NCBI GenBank assembly: GCA_944739405.2 | Contig: OX123193.2 | Span: 24,913,516-24,977,515, forward strand | Length of the DNA: 64,000 nucleotides | Reading direction: 5' to 3' | Origin: Euclidia mi | Taxonomy: Eukaryota; Arthropoda; Insecta; Lepidoptera; Erebidae | Part shown: one piece after another, positions 34,101-43,859 of the stretch | Position numbering within the stretch: position 1 is the stretch's first letter | Layout of the letters: the number at the start of each line of letters is the position of its first letter | Made by a program: the position numbers and the translations under genes | The notes under the pieces: model-generated | Databases searched by the model: none | Seen by the model: the letters and a program-made list of their open reading frames with translations, nothing else | What the model was told of the DNA's origin: nothing

Positions 34101-37100
34101 GGATCGAATATTGAAACCGGCCGCTAAACTGTCACCACACGGATTTTATCGACACGGGTAATATACCAGATTACTGTGGTTATTGCGTACCCACGCAATA
34201 TAAAATTAACCTACCTACTTGTTATTGGAACTTTAAAATTGTATTTATTTCAGCAATTAAATGTCCTTTCACATCTCGAGCTTGTAGAATGTGTTGCTCA
34301 ATATACTAAACATCTAAATTAGCGGGCGTGCAATGCAATCTGATCGAACTTTTAAGGTACCTACGAAGGCCAAATATAGTGTTGTGTGTGAAATCCCTCG
34401 ATATTTTGCAAGTGCGCCAGTGAGCGGAACTTGTCCTACACCGTGCACCGCTCGCTAACCCTTCACTAAGCCTTTTGCCTTTTACTACTTCCGTTCGACT
34501 GCACATACAGTTACCTACTTATAAACATTTATGAAACTAATGTTGCAATATATTTCGAAAATTAAAGCGTGCAATATGAATATGAAGCGTCTTAATGGCC
34601 TGTACCTACTCTATAATAATTAACTAAAACTTTCATATATCGACGTGCGTAATAGGTATGTAGATACTAGGTACACAGAATCGACTCTAATAAAACATAC
34701 TACGGTTTTAGCTAAATTTTTATTGTTATTATCCACCGATAATATTTTAAAGTAATATACTAGAAATGTGAAATTATTGTTGTGGATAAGATGGTCGAAT
34801 GTTTGTTTCTCTTTCACAAAAACACTTCTGAACACATTGGAATAACACAGGCTACCTGTTTTCGTGTAGTGTTATCATAGTAATGAACTTAAGGAAAACT
34901 ACAGAATAAATGATGTAGGTTCATTTATTGAAAACTAGCTGACCCGGCGATCTTCGTACCGCCTAACAGTCAATTCGTAGGTATTTGTTTTTTTATTTTT
35001 CTCTCCGTAAGAACCATCCTCGTACCTATTTCAAGGAATCATCATCCTCCTAGCGTTATCCCAGTTTCAACCTGGGGTCCGCTTAATAGTCTAACCGGAT
35101 TTGGCTGAATATTAGTTTTTCCACAGAGTGACTGCCTGCCTGACCTCCTCAACCCAAAGGGATAGCAATATTCCATGGTATAGACTAGTGTCAGTTTATT
35201 TATATGGTACTGACGCCCTATAACGACTGTCGAAGATTTTCATGACAACCGGGACCGACGCGCGGCTTAACGAACCCGATACCCTCTGCATGGCAGTCTG
35301 TTGGTATCTCCACTAGGCTATCGCTGCCTACTTCAAGGAATATTATAAAAAAAGAATCAGTGAAATAGGTGCAGCTGCTATCGAAATTTGCGCTTAGAAA
35401 CACATTCAGCGATATTTTTTTAGACTATAGATATCGGTAGTACCTACCTACACATTCGATATTAAAATGTATTTTTCTAACTTAATTTAATAATATTCGA
35501 AAGACATGTGAAGTCTGCCAACCCGCACTTGGCCAGCGTGGTGGACTATGGCCTTACCCTTCTCATAGTGAGAAGAGCCCCGTGCCCAGCATTGGGATAG
35601 TATAAAAAGGCCTGATGGTGATGATGATGATAAATTTAATAATATTAAATCGTCATTATTTTTAACGTTAATCAATAAATTTATTAATTATAAAGTAGGA
35701 GTAACATAATTATGTACAATAAAATAAAACTAAGCTAAACTATAAAAAAGCAAAAGTGGAAATAATAAGTATGAAAAGAAAAGTAAATAAAAAAGTAAAA
35801 AATTGCCAACTATGACACGTCAAAAAATTCCTTAGCAACGCAATCGTCATTTTAAAATGCTGTTATGGTTAAAAAATTATAAGCGTTGGTTGGAACCCAC
35901 TTTAAATACATATCTACATAGACTGCCAAAAACATTAGGTACCCTTCCTTTTGGCTTCGCCTTACTTAGTCGGGTAAACATTAAAAGTTTTCATTTTTGA
36001 GGAGAGGGTGGATGACGAAAGACTGACCAAGAAGCTACGAGCACTAAGAAGTTATGTAAGTCAAGCGTGAATGGGGCAGGAGGAAGGGGAAGACCTAGAC
36101 GGACGTTCTCTGACCAGCAGGCCGATTCAGAATGTCACGACAAGTAATCGTACGATATGTCAAATTATTGTCCTCATCTATTAGCCGCCTATCAGAGATA
36201 TTTTGAACAAATATTCATTGAATTCGTTTCATTTATTAATTTACTTCATACTGAATGCATAATATTGATAGGAAATGCGATAGTTTTGACAAAAAATTAG
36301 GTAGCCCGTTTGACAATTAACGGAATCGAATGTCAAATGAGATATCGAACCAGTATCGAACGATTCTGAATCGCCCCCCAGATTGGAGACATCCTAAAAA
36401 AAGGACAGGTTAGAAGTACCCTTAACCGAAGAGCATGCATGAGAAATTTGATGGGAGTGAATGAAGCAAAAGAGATATGTCAGGATCGTTGCAAATGGCG
36501 TTCCGTAGTCTCTGCCTACCCCTCCGGGAAACAGGCGTGACTCTATGTATGTATGTATGTATTAAGTTTTACACTACAATAAGTACCATTAGAATAAAAA
36601 AAAATATCATAATGTAAGAGTAGAGGAATGTGACAGCACGCGGCAGAATCGATGAGGCGATAACCACAGATTTAACAAACAAGAACCAGATGTAGCGTAT
36701 TCGTCCAACTAAGTGAGGCACGTTGACAGCTATGTGTGCGTGACATTTGGCGACTGGCACTGTACGGACACGCGCGTCTATGTGTGTGTAAAGTTGCCAG
36801 ATTATGAATAATCTCCCACTATTTTGCATATAGTTTTTGCAAACGAATATAAAAATATTACATAGGTAATATTTTATATTCGTTTGTGGTTTTGAAGAAT
36901 TTACCATAGATTTAATTAATACTTTTAATATGTAATGCTGTTGTGAAAATTATTCAAATAAAAAATACCATTAAAGTATGCTTTTATAAATACACTAGCT
37001 GACCCGGCAAACGTTGTTTTGCAAATTTTTTTTTTTTTTTTGAAAAATAGATGTTGGCCGATTCTCATAGATACCGGATAAGCACAAAAAATTTCATCAA

Positions 37101-40100
37101 AATCGGTCAAGCCGTTTCGGAGGAGTATGGGAACGAAAACTGTGACACGAGAATTTTATATATTAGATTTCTAAAAAAATGTAGGCTCCGAGTTAAGTTT
37201 TAACTAATTTTATTCGTAAATTGAGAAATAAATAGATAGGCTTGCGTCATAAATATTAATTAGCTAAAAACATTTTGTCATGCATACAATAAATTATGAA
37301 TATCATAATCATAAATCGTAACCAAAAAAAATGCAATTAAAAATAAATAATAGCTACAATCAATAATTTCTGTTTCTGTACTTAATGTACACACGGCGCC
37401 AAGTCAAGCTAAATAGTCGAAGTACGATTTTGATACTTATTCCCTTCGCCATAAGAACGGTACAAAGGTCTAACAACGGTACAAAGGTCAAAGTGTATAG
37501 CTTGACAAGTAGCCGCGTGTCCACGAATATTTGGATCGTTTGGGGATCGAACTCAAAACAATGTATATACTAATGGAAATCCTATTAGTATATTTATAAG
37601 AAAAAATATAATCTACAATATACTTTTACAATACGTTAATGTATTTTTCATTAACATGACAATCATTATTACCTACATAATCAATTGACAAGTGCATTTT
37701 CCCTAATTCAGGGAAAACGGTGTCGACGTAAACTGGCAACACTTACATATTTTCTGCAGAAATACGAATTTTACCGAAATAATATTATAAAACGGTCAAA
37801 TAATCCATAGTTATCTGTAAGAATATATTCCATCTTCCCGTATTTGCTTTTAGAAACAACTTTTACAATGTTTAAAAACGCAAGACGGCATTTTATGAAT
37901 TTCAAAGCTGGATCGATCGTGGCGTGTGAACTGTGCGATGCTTCGCAGCGCACTGAGTCGAGTTTGTATTCGCTTTTCAATTTTGTATTTGCTTTAGTGG
38001 CCTCACGCAAGTGTTCCGCGCGCTCTGTCTGCCTTTTATTCTATAGTCTTAGGCGATAACGTTCCCGAGTCCTTTCTTGTTGCTTTAAATTACGTTAGGT
38101 ACTAAATGACAGAATAGGATAGAAGCATAGAAAAGTTACGTTGTCGTTACAATATTTGCGGTTAAGCTTCAAGCGAGCGGTACATCCGTTATCGTCCTGT
38201 CACGAGCGACGAGCCGGCGAGCTTTGCATCAATTCAAACGTGTTCAAACGCGCTTCGCTCAAGAACCGGTAAAATAAAGGTTCTTAAAGGTTCTCATTTA
38301 GGTTCCGGTTCCGGTTTCGGTGCGAGTACCAGAACCGCTAAATACCGGTACCATACCGGTATTTTGGAACCCTTTTCAATCCCTGATGAAAACTACTTAC
38401 TAGATTTAACAGGAAAATATCCTTTTGTTTTTGTTTTTTTTCGTTTTTTCGTTGATCTGCTATGGGATTGGATTGAACTTACACTAAATTGCAAAATGCA
38501 ATCATATCTTAATATATAAAATCCTTGCGTTACTGACTGACTAACCGACAAGCTACAGCCGAAACTATTGAGCGCAGGAAGCTGAAATTTGGCATGTATG
38601 TTCCTTGGGGACCGTAGAGGTGCACTAAGAAGGGCTTTCCCGAAATTCCCACGGGATCGGCCAAAACGGGTAAATTAAAAAAAAATGCAGGCGTAGCTGC
38701 TGGCGTCCACTAGTAATTCATAAAAATATTAAATATTAGTAGGACGGTTAAATATTTACTCAGCAATTTGTTACTGACCTCATGTAACCAGTTATAACAT
38801 ATTTGTGTGTTCTACAAATCAATTACAAACAGAGATGAGTGCTAAAATGTTTCTTCTCACGTAATATTATGTCACATACGAGTACCTACTTATAAAGACA
38901 GCTATGAACAAGTTAAGTCTACATTGCCTCAATTTCACGGGTTTCACCAAAGAGTATACAAATACTACGTAAGAGGTTTCACCGTGACTCATAGGTTTTA
39001 GAACATTTTTTTTCGCAATAAATGGTTTTGAAAGATGGTTCTCTAGAAAAATCTGTGGTTATGTAAATAAATATGTGCAGATTTTCCCTTACATGTAAGA
39101 GGTGACAAAAACAAATAGGTAACACAAATATATTTGTTCTGGTTTACCGTATACAAATGCAACTCTGACTAATGAATGACTGAGAGTGTAAGGTTGGACC
39201 AGACATTTGTAGAAATAAGAACACACGGATATAATATTTTTAGGATTTTGGGAATATTTTACTGATGTGTAGATGATCTGTCATTAGGTAAATAATATCT
39301 CTAACTGTGGTATAATTAAAACAAAAATAAACGTTTTAGTTCATAGGTACCTGACAACTTTAATACCCATAATAAGAAAGGCCATTAGTCAACCAAACTT
39401 AAATGTTTCACATTAAAATACCTGCAACCACAGATATGAGAATTAGTATCAGATAGAGCGCATTCGTCCAACTAAGCGTGGCACGTTGACAGCGCATATT
39501 TGAATAATTTCGCCATCAGTCAAATCGTAATTAATTAGAAGTGGAACGCGAATTTGAGACAGTAACAGTAGGTTATTACTAACTTAGCACTTGTAATTAA
39601 ATGTAAATAGAGGTTGTTTGTGTTATGTAAGTACGATCTGTGGTGTACGATGCTGACAGCTGGTGAGTACTTGCTGAGTGGTGGCGGTTCGAGTGTTACT
39701 CGCATTTACATAACAAAATAACATAAGCAATTGTGTTAACTGTGTGCCACTTTCATACTTGTAAATATGAAAAAATACTTGCAATTTAGGTTAACTAGTG
39801 TATTAATGTTTTATTTGCGTATATAACAAGAGTAAAAGACCAATTTGGGTTAGAAGTTACTTTGAACTAGTAATTTTGTTTGGGCGTGTCGTTATGCAAA
39901 TTGGTTGAGATTGGAGTAAGTTCACGCCAAGATTGCAGTTGGTGATTGAATGCACGATCTCATGATCGGGCGTGAAATGAATTATTCAATGACCTACCGG
40001 CATTTTGGCTGAAGGATTAATGTCCATATCGAACTCAAGCGCATTAAAGTAACTATTGTAAGACACCAAGATTATTTCGAGGTTACGCTGACTCGAATAC

Positions 40101-43100
40101 GCAGTGGTCCTACATTCGCAATGAAAATAAAAACCATTTTGTGCACTCAAAGCCAAAATATCTCCTGAAAGAAACAAACATACCATTCCGTCCCACGCAA
40201 TAAAAATGGCACCGATATTATCAGTAAGTGAAATGGAGGGGAGGATCGAGAACTAGTGTTACTTCAACCAAAAAGACGATCTTCTGACTAGTGTTTGAAG
40301 ACTGCAAGCCTAGCAGACTAATATTTGTTGGGAACGTAATCACGGATCACGGTCTCCCAAGATGTCTTCGCCATCGCCTAATAGATGATATTAGCTGACA
40401 ATGGTTTTATTGAGTACCTACCTCCTATTCTGAATTGCAGTAATGGGTACCCGGGCCTAAGCTAACCTTTACTGACCTGAAAGATAAGGCCTCAAAAGAT
40501 TATTGAACGACCCACTAAATCAACCCAAAGCAGATTGTAACTCTATCATTTCTTATCTTTAACTGCTCGTACTTATTTTTTCTAGGCATGCAACAATACC
40601 CGAAGCTACTGACCGAGTTAGACACCGAGTTCAGACGCGTCGTGCCTCCGGTGCTGCTGAACTCCAACGAGACCATCTCGAACAAGATAGCAGAGACCAT
40701 CAGGGCTTTCTACTTCCAGCAGCGGCCCGTCGACATGAGGAACATCGACAGCCTCATAGACGTAAGTTATTGCTCTTTTGTTTCAATTTGATGATATTTT
40801 CTTTTTTTATATGTATAATTATGTCTTGACTCTCTACAACAGCATACATCATGCATTATGAAATCAAAGCCACATTGCGTGTAAGTGTCAAATTCCATTC
40901 AGTGCAATGTTACTTGAGACAATCAAATCTGTGGTTTAGATGAGAATTAACATAAAAATCTATACATACCTATTATTTGAATGCAATTGAATTAAAACGA
41001 ACTACATACATACACATACATAGTCTCACGCCTATAACCCCGAAGAGGTAAGCAGAGGTGTATTTCTACACCCACTTTTCGCCAGATATACTTTAGTCCC
41101 ACGTAATAAGGGGCGAGCCCATTGCCGTACCGGGCACATTTCCAGACTCCGTGCTGCTACTGAGAATTTCGTGACAGAAAAACCCAATAACACTGCCCGA
41201 CCCAGGAATCGAACCCGGGACCTACCGATCCCACGCGCACATTTATGCCGCGAGACCAACGTGGCAGTCGTTTAGGGTTTGATGTCGAGTTTTCCGTCTC
41301 TACGCAAAGATGGTATTTGCATCGTGTTATCCCTTAGTCGCCTCTTATGACACCCACGGGAAGATAGGGGGTGGTGACACTTGTATTCTATGCCGTCAAC
41401 CACACGGTTAAAACTAACTGACTATATAGAATCCAAGCTTTCTTCATGTCTGTCGGTATGTAGGCGACAAACTCAAAATAATATTTTGTGTTTATCGCGT
41501 ACATACCGACACAAAGGCTTTTTGTACGGTTACTGTTACATAATATGATTCCTGAGGAAGGTCGAGATGATTAGGGCGTGCAAAATCTTGTGAAATACAT
41601 ATATTTGTTCTTCGAGTTTCATTACATTATTTTACCTTAATCTTTCTTTTCCAGTTATTCACAGATGTGATGTTCCTGAGACCGGTTTTGGAGACAGTGC
41701 GGCAACAAGTACAAAGTAATCGGACGAGTCCCACATATCTGTACCGGTTTGCGTTTGACGGCGCCTTAGGACTGTTCAAACGCATGTTGGGTATTAATCA
41801 CCCTGGAGCCTGCCATGGTGATGAGATGGGCTACCTGTTCTACTTCTCAAGACTGAACTACAGGCTGGATGATGATTCACCTGAGTTAGCGGTGTCGCGG
41901 CGAATGGTACAAATGTGGACAAACTTCGCTAAGACTGGGTAAGTACAAGAAACTTTTGGTAAAGTAGGTAGACGTTTACAAAGACCCATGCTGCCATTAT
42001 ATCAAATCAAAGAAGTACTGTATAGTACTTTAGGTAAATATCAAAATATAATTGATGTAGACTCCAGTACATTAGGTAAATAAGAAATTACCATAATCGC
42101 TTATGAAGTTATGACATCACCTCAGTGATGACGTTGTTTGGAAAAGCGCTGAGTGCACATAAGTCATTAGAAGCCATGTGAAAAATGTTGTAGGTACAGT
42201 AGATATTAAGTGATAATAGGCTTGTGTCCACTAAGAATAAATCGGTTTGATTGTAGTATCTATAGATTCATTATGATTTTTAGATGTCAATAAAGTTTAT
42301 TATTTATTATAAAAAGGTAAGATTAATGTTATTTTTAGGATTCTAGAACTAAAAATAATGTGTTTATTCTTGTGACAGTGAACACCAATCAGAGAGCATT
42401 ACGTCAAACACGCAGCACACACAACACAATTACGTCCGCTATTCATGTTGTTGACGTTTTGGTAGTAAATACTACTAAAAAGTCTAACTTTCTACCTGTC
42501 AAATCGAATATAACAAAATAAAAGTGGGTACATCAGACCAGACTTCATTCACGGTTTGTTTTGTTTTGGACTTTGTGATACCACTCAACCGCCATGACGG
42601 CTTACAGCGTTTTCGTGTCAAATTCAAAAAAAGCCGTAATTGTGTGAAAAATGTTGCTGATCGATTTTTGAACAAAAAAAGAGGTATTTCAGTTTAACAT
42701 CTAATAAAGGAACGAATCCATCGCTAATTAAATTTTAGGACACAAGCCTATTTCCTCCGCCAAATTGAGAGATTGAGATATTTATAAAAGAGAATAAAAA
42801 TATAATCAAACTATTGCAATGATTTGTAACATACCGTTTAATAGGAGTAGTATATTTACCAACATTAAATAGTTTGTGCAATTATAACACAGTCTCTAAT
42901 AAAATTACAACTGCAGCTTTGCTCTTTCGTCCGTCAAGTGCTGCCTGGAATTTAAATATAGATTAAGTACTAGAAGCTATAATTATATAATTAATAGACT
43001 TGTGAAACTTGTAACCCGATGAAAGAACAAATGCTCTAGAATAGGGATTTTGCTGAACATTACATAAGTAATTTCTGCGCAAGACCCTGGTGTATAAGTG

Positions 43101-43418
43101 CCCAAGACAAGCACACCATTTCATACAACTCAACTTTTTTGGATAACATTCCGGAATAATTCACGGGATTTTTTTACCACTGTCCATTGACTTTGTTTCA
43201 ATGTTTTCAGGAACCCCACACCTCCCGTCGACTACGAGTCGGTCGTTGACTTCAAATGGCCACCAGTGAACAGCACTGAACACATAAGTTACCTCGACAT
43301 TACCGGTAACTTCACGGTCAGAGAGGATCCCGAAGCGAAGAGGATCAAGTTCTGGGAATGGTTGTACGAAAACTTTGCCAACAAGCAGGCACAAAATACG
43401 ACCAGTATTAACGAGTAG
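21937..43418 (+). CDS. Carboxylesterase (COE family, alpha/beta-hydrolase), nine exons, 5' exon missing
   Basis: Joined exons: 21937-22175, 24310-24504, 25312-25507, 26582-26716, 30761-30896, 31364-31597, 40586-40761, 41655-41938, 43211-43418. They give 600 codons and a TAG stop, with every junction GT-AG and in frame. COE-family enzymes hydrolyse carboxylic esters, including dietary esters, hormones and xenobiotics. Counting from 21937, the visible family marks are the N-terminal LGVLRGRKL-YYSFKGIRYAQPP block, a Cys113/Cys129 pair (EDCLFLNVY), the HGGAF oxyanion motif at 157-161, and the nucleophile in GESAG (Ser239). Glu372 (GYNAQEG) and His491 (CHGDE) complete the triad. GESAG rather than GQSAG argues against a juvenile hormone esterase. 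Six N-glycosylation sequons (294, 406, 459, 552, 565, 594) suggest a secreted protein; no C-terminal HDEL or membrane segment is seen. TAG precedes 21937 in frame, so an upstream exon must exist unless Met43 (22063) is the start. The exact clade and substrate are unknown. Confidence 0.93.
23411..23452. repeat. Hairpin, 19-bp arms, 4-nt loop
   Basis: 'tatcaatctattatcaaca' pairs with 'tgttgataatggattgata' with one G-T-type mismatch; the flanks extend the pairing imperfectly. It could be a foldback remnant. Confidence 0.7.
23544..23800 (-). mobile_element. tRNA-derived SINE (second family)
   Basis: Nearly colinear with 4612-4862. The tRNA-like head is at the right end on the minus strand ('gcggcgatagccagtggtgt', 'ccggttcgatcccc'), with body blocks 'cgagcctattgccatctacc' and 'taacttcgaaaagtcagagg'. 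Confidence 0.8.
23969..24270 (-). mobile_element. tRNA-derived SINE (third family), head replaced
   Basis: It starts 'catcatcctcttagcgttat' and continues 'ggatttggctgaatattagc' and 'ctgacgccctgtaacgattg', as in 35040-35331. It ends in 'tcaatacgcacataactccg' followed by 'aaaagtcat', which matches the body of the second SINE family. This suggests a chimera of the two families. Confidence 0.65.
24310..24504 (+). CDS. Carboxylesterase exon 2
   Basis: It completes GIRYAQPP and encodes RFRPPAPLEPW, the first conserved Cys (residue 113) and EDCLFLNVYTP with the second Cys (129). The acceptor is 'ctatgcaag' and the donor 'tcggg|gtaag'. Phase 2 at both ends. Confidence 0.93.
24654..24775 (-). mobile_element. 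tRNA-derived SINE (first family), truncated
   Basis: 'agactcacgcctgtttcccc', 'gaaggggtaggcagagg' and 'ggcgagcctattgccgctta' match the tail half of the family; the head is missing. It lies in esterase intron 2. Confidence 0.7.
24776..26581. other. Esterase introns 2 and 3, outside exon 3: unrecognised
   Basis: AT-rich sequence with chance open frames; exon 3 lies inside at 25312-25507. The block 26390-26520, just before exon 4, is GC-richer ('gcggcggtgggcggcggttg') and could be a repeat scrap or unrecognised transcribed sequence. It has no family similarity I can see. Confidence 0.35.
25312..25507 (+). CDS. Carboxylesterase exon 3 (oxyanion hole)
   Basis: It encodes KLAVMVWIHGGAFAMGSG, whose HGGA forms the oxyanion hole, then VLVTLNYRLGALGFL and PGNMGLK. 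The acceptor is 'gctcttcag' and the donor 'cttaag|gtaaac'. It ends in phase 0. Confidence 0.95.
26582..26716 (+). CDS. Carboxylesterase exon 4 (nucleophilic Ser)
   Basis: Its 45 codons read DQVMALRWVRDNIAAFGGDP, then the GESAGAAS nucleophile elbow with Ser239, ending HMMSPASK. The acceptor is 'ttgtgtaaag' and the donor 'tcaaag|gtaata'. Confidence 0.95.
26717..29114. other. Esterase intron 4, left part: unrecognised
   Basis: Long AT-rich interval. The longest open frame (28648-29013) has low-complexity composition and no domain. No repeat boundary was found. Confidence 0.4.
29140..29290. repeat. Left subterminal (AAGACC)n-type array of the hAT element
   Basis: Repeated 'gtcttggtcttg' then its complement 'caagaccaagaccaag' gives a self-complementary array. 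The right end mirrors it at 30585-30720. Confidence 0.85.
30585..30720. repeat. Right subterminal (AAGACC)n-type array of the hAT element
   Basis: Three blocks of 'aagaccaagaccaagac' are separated by short GC spacers such as 'tgggagcgcaatacc' and end 'gtctcgtcttgttcttgc'. Confidence 0.85.
30761..30896 (+). CDS. Carboxylesterase exon 5
   Basis: It encodes GLFHAAIAQSG, the strand after the nucleophile elbow, and a helix region ending ELLG, with sequon NST at 294. The acceptor 'ctttgttgatag' lies 17 bp after the target duplication of a hAT element that fills the upstream intron. It ends in phase 1. Confidence 0.93.
31364..31597 (+). CDS. Carboxylesterase exon 6 (catalytic Glu)
   Basis: It encodes LRATPSELL and FLPALEPDAP, then VPFLTGYNAQEGIILFK with the acidic triad residue Glu372. 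The acceptor is 'gtttgtttgtag' and the donor 'aaac|gtgagt'. Phase 1 at both ends. GC-rich third positions stand out from the intron. Confidence 0.94.
31913..31973. repeat. Perfect 61-bp palindrome: 30-bp arms, 1-nt loop
   Basis: The left arm 31913-31942 begins 'gcccaacaccttcatccgcc' and ends 'aaggggg'. A single A at 31943 separates it from an exact reverse complement at 31944-31973. GC-rich against an AT-rich intron. Confidence 0.95.
31974..32160. repeat. GC-rich hairpin cluster, fragment of an unidentified element
   Basis: Two further stems follow the palindrome. 'ggccgcagagga' (from about 31994) faces 'tcctctgcggcc' (to about 32053). 'ggtcgcgggaga' (from about 32087) faces 'tctcctcccgcgacc' (to about 32145). 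Both loops contain 'cggcaacgcaacaccg'. The unit is about 95 bp and occurs twice. It may derive from a retroelement's untranslated region; I cannot name it. Confidence 0.7.
32876..33240 (+). mobile_element. tRNA-derived SINE (third family), + orientation
   Basis: The head reads 'ggcagcgaaaccctcatgga', 'taccaacagactgccatgca' and 'gaaggtatcaggttcgaat'. The body has 'gatagtcgttatggggattc' and the tail 'gataacgctaggacgatgag'. This is the most complete copy in its own orientation. Confidence 0.75.
33241..34935. other. Esterase intron 6: mostly unrecognised
   Basis: A possible 100-bp MITE lies at 34018-34115, with 13-bp ends 'ttcaatattcgat' and 'atcgaatattgaa'. Nothing else is recognised. Confidence 0.4.
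34936..35447 (+). mobile_element. Older 'actagctgacccggcga' element, split by a SINE
   Basis: The left part 34936-35039 starts 'actagctgacccggcgatct' and the right part from 35332 continues 'aaagaatcagtgaaataggt' and 'gcgcttagaaacacattcag'. This is the order known from this dispersed lepidopteran repeat. The two halves are interrupted by the SINE at 35040-35331. Confidence 0.6.
35040..35331 (-). mobile_element. tRNA-derived SINE (third family) with perfect 10-bp target duplication
   Basis: It is flanked by TTCAAGGAAT at 35030-35039 and 35332-35341. On the minus strand it begins 'ggcagcgatagcctagtgga', a tRNA-like head. It runs through 'ctgccatgcagagggtatcg' and ends in a GAT-repeat tail (seen as 'catcatcatcc' at the left). 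Confidence 0.88.
35490..35640. repeat. Dispersed repeat ending in (GAT)n
   Basis: 'aagtctgccaacccgcactt', 'ggccagcgtggtggactatg', 'cccttctcatagtgagaaga' and 'ctgatggtgatgatgatga' form the common lepidopteran repeat with a GAT tail. Fragments also occur at 6785 and 54515. Confidence 0.6.
35998..36530 (+). pseudogene. LINE ORF2 C-terminal end, split by a MITE
   Basis: The first part encodes GGRGRPRRTFSDQ up to 36117. After the insert, the reading resumes as IGDILKKGQVRSTLNRRACM and then QDRCKWRSVVSAYPSGKQA with a stop near 36540. This is the usual C-terminal tail of a lepidopteran LINE reverse-transcriptase ORF, followed by TATG repeats. The upstream part has stops. Confidence 0.65.
36118..36378. 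mobile_element. MITE, 261 bp, inserted in the LINE remnant
   Basis: The left end has 'ccgattcagaat' and the right end 'attctgaatcgc', an 11-12-bp inverted terminus. The LINE frame GACCAG|ATTGGAGAC is interrupted exactly here, with CAG present on both sides (36115-36117, 36379-36381). The superfamily is unclear. Confidence 0.65.
36998..37168 (+). mobile_element. Short dispersed repeat, complete
   Basis: It starts 'actagctgacccggcaaacg', has a T-run, then 'aaaatcggtcaagccgtttc' and ends 'gtgacacgagaattttatat' and 'attaga'. This about 170-bp unit is common in insect genomes; the family name is uncertain. Confidence 0.6.
37169..40585. other. Esterase intron 6, right part: repeat scraps
   Basis: 38509-38720 ('ttaatatataaaatccttgc' to 'gctggcgtccactagt') looks like a dispersed repeat. 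38280-38385 contains GGTTCCGGTTCC-type low complexity ending 'aatccctg', like a hAT end. 39452-39495 repeats 36689-36733. No gene is seen. Confidence 0.4.
40586..40761 (+). CDS. Carboxylesterase exon 7
   Basis: It encodes MQQYPKLLTELDTEFRRVVP, sequon NET at 406, and IAETIRAFYFQ, a helical lid-side segment with no catalytic residue. The acceptor is 'tattttttctag' and the donor 'atagac|gtaagt'. It follows a 9-kb intron. Confidence 0.93.
41021..41269 (-). mobile_element. tRNA-derived SINE (first family), with CATA-type tail
   Basis: Near full-length minus-oriented copy in esterase intron 7. The head reads, on the minus strand, 'tggtctcgcggcataaatgt' and 'cccgggttcgattcc'. The left end is 'catacatacacatacatagt'. 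Confidence 0.82.
41270..41405. repeat. 3' half of the CATCAT...cacacgga repeat, fused to the SINE
   Basis: 'cttatgacacccacgggaag', 'agggggtggtgacac' and 'gtcaaccacacgg' match the end of the repeat at 3697-3935. The same SINE-plus-half-repeat arrangement occurs at 63434-63790. Confidence 0.55.
41655..41938 (+). CDS. Carboxylesterase exon 8 (catalytic His)
   Basis: It encodes LFTDVMFLRP, PTYLYRFAFDG, then GACHGDEMGYLFYF with triad His491, and RRMVQMWTNFAKTG, the conserved C-terminal helix. The acceptor is 'tcttttccag' and the donor 'actgg|gtaagt'. Confidence 0.95.
41939..43210. other. Esterase intron 8: no recognised repeat
   Basis: AT-rich sequence with no element boundary or domain. Confidence 0.4.
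43211..43418 (+). CDS. Carboxylesterase exon 9 (C-terminus and stop)
   Basis: It completes KTGNPTPP, the typical COE C-terminal block, then FKWPPVN and IKFWEWLYENFANK, and ends INE before TAG at 43416. Three sequons lie in it. No membrane anchor or retention signal follows. Confidence 0.95.
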
Positions 43419-43788
43419 AAATTTTGTGAAGTGTGGTGTTCAAAACTTTTCTGTATTGTGACTAAACCTTTACTTAGTAAGAAGTGGTAAATTATAAGAG
43501 ACATGCTTTGACTATTTGTGATCTCAAAGACGACAAATAGTGAACAATTGACAAGAGCAGCAGATGTGCGTTGTGCTGTGTTTCCATTGAACTATTTAAT
43601 CGAACTTTTTCCATAAAGGCTTATTCCAATTCCGATTCAGGAAATGGAAAATTAGCTGTTTTACAGGCGAATACTCAACTAACATCATTTGGTGTAAATA
43701 TTTAAAATTAACAACTAATTTACTCTGCCTGTTATGTATCTTTAAGGTTAGGTATTATAATTGATTAGTAATAAGTTGGATTATAGGA

Positions 43789-43794
43789 AATAAA
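43789..43794 (+). promoter_or_regulatory. Polyadenylation signal of the esterase gene
   Basis: AATAAA lies 371 bp after the stop codon, followed by a T/G-rich stretch near 43817. It is the first canonical signal downstream. Confidence 0.7.
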
Positions 43795-43859
43795 TATGTA
43801 GTAAATTAAATTAAATGCAGTTTTATTTACCTACTTGAGAAATACAGGTAGGAACCAAG

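Noticed and set aside
38280..38385. Possible right end of another hAT element ('aatccctg' with GGTTCC repeats)
   Set aside because: No matching left terminus or 8-bp duplication was found.
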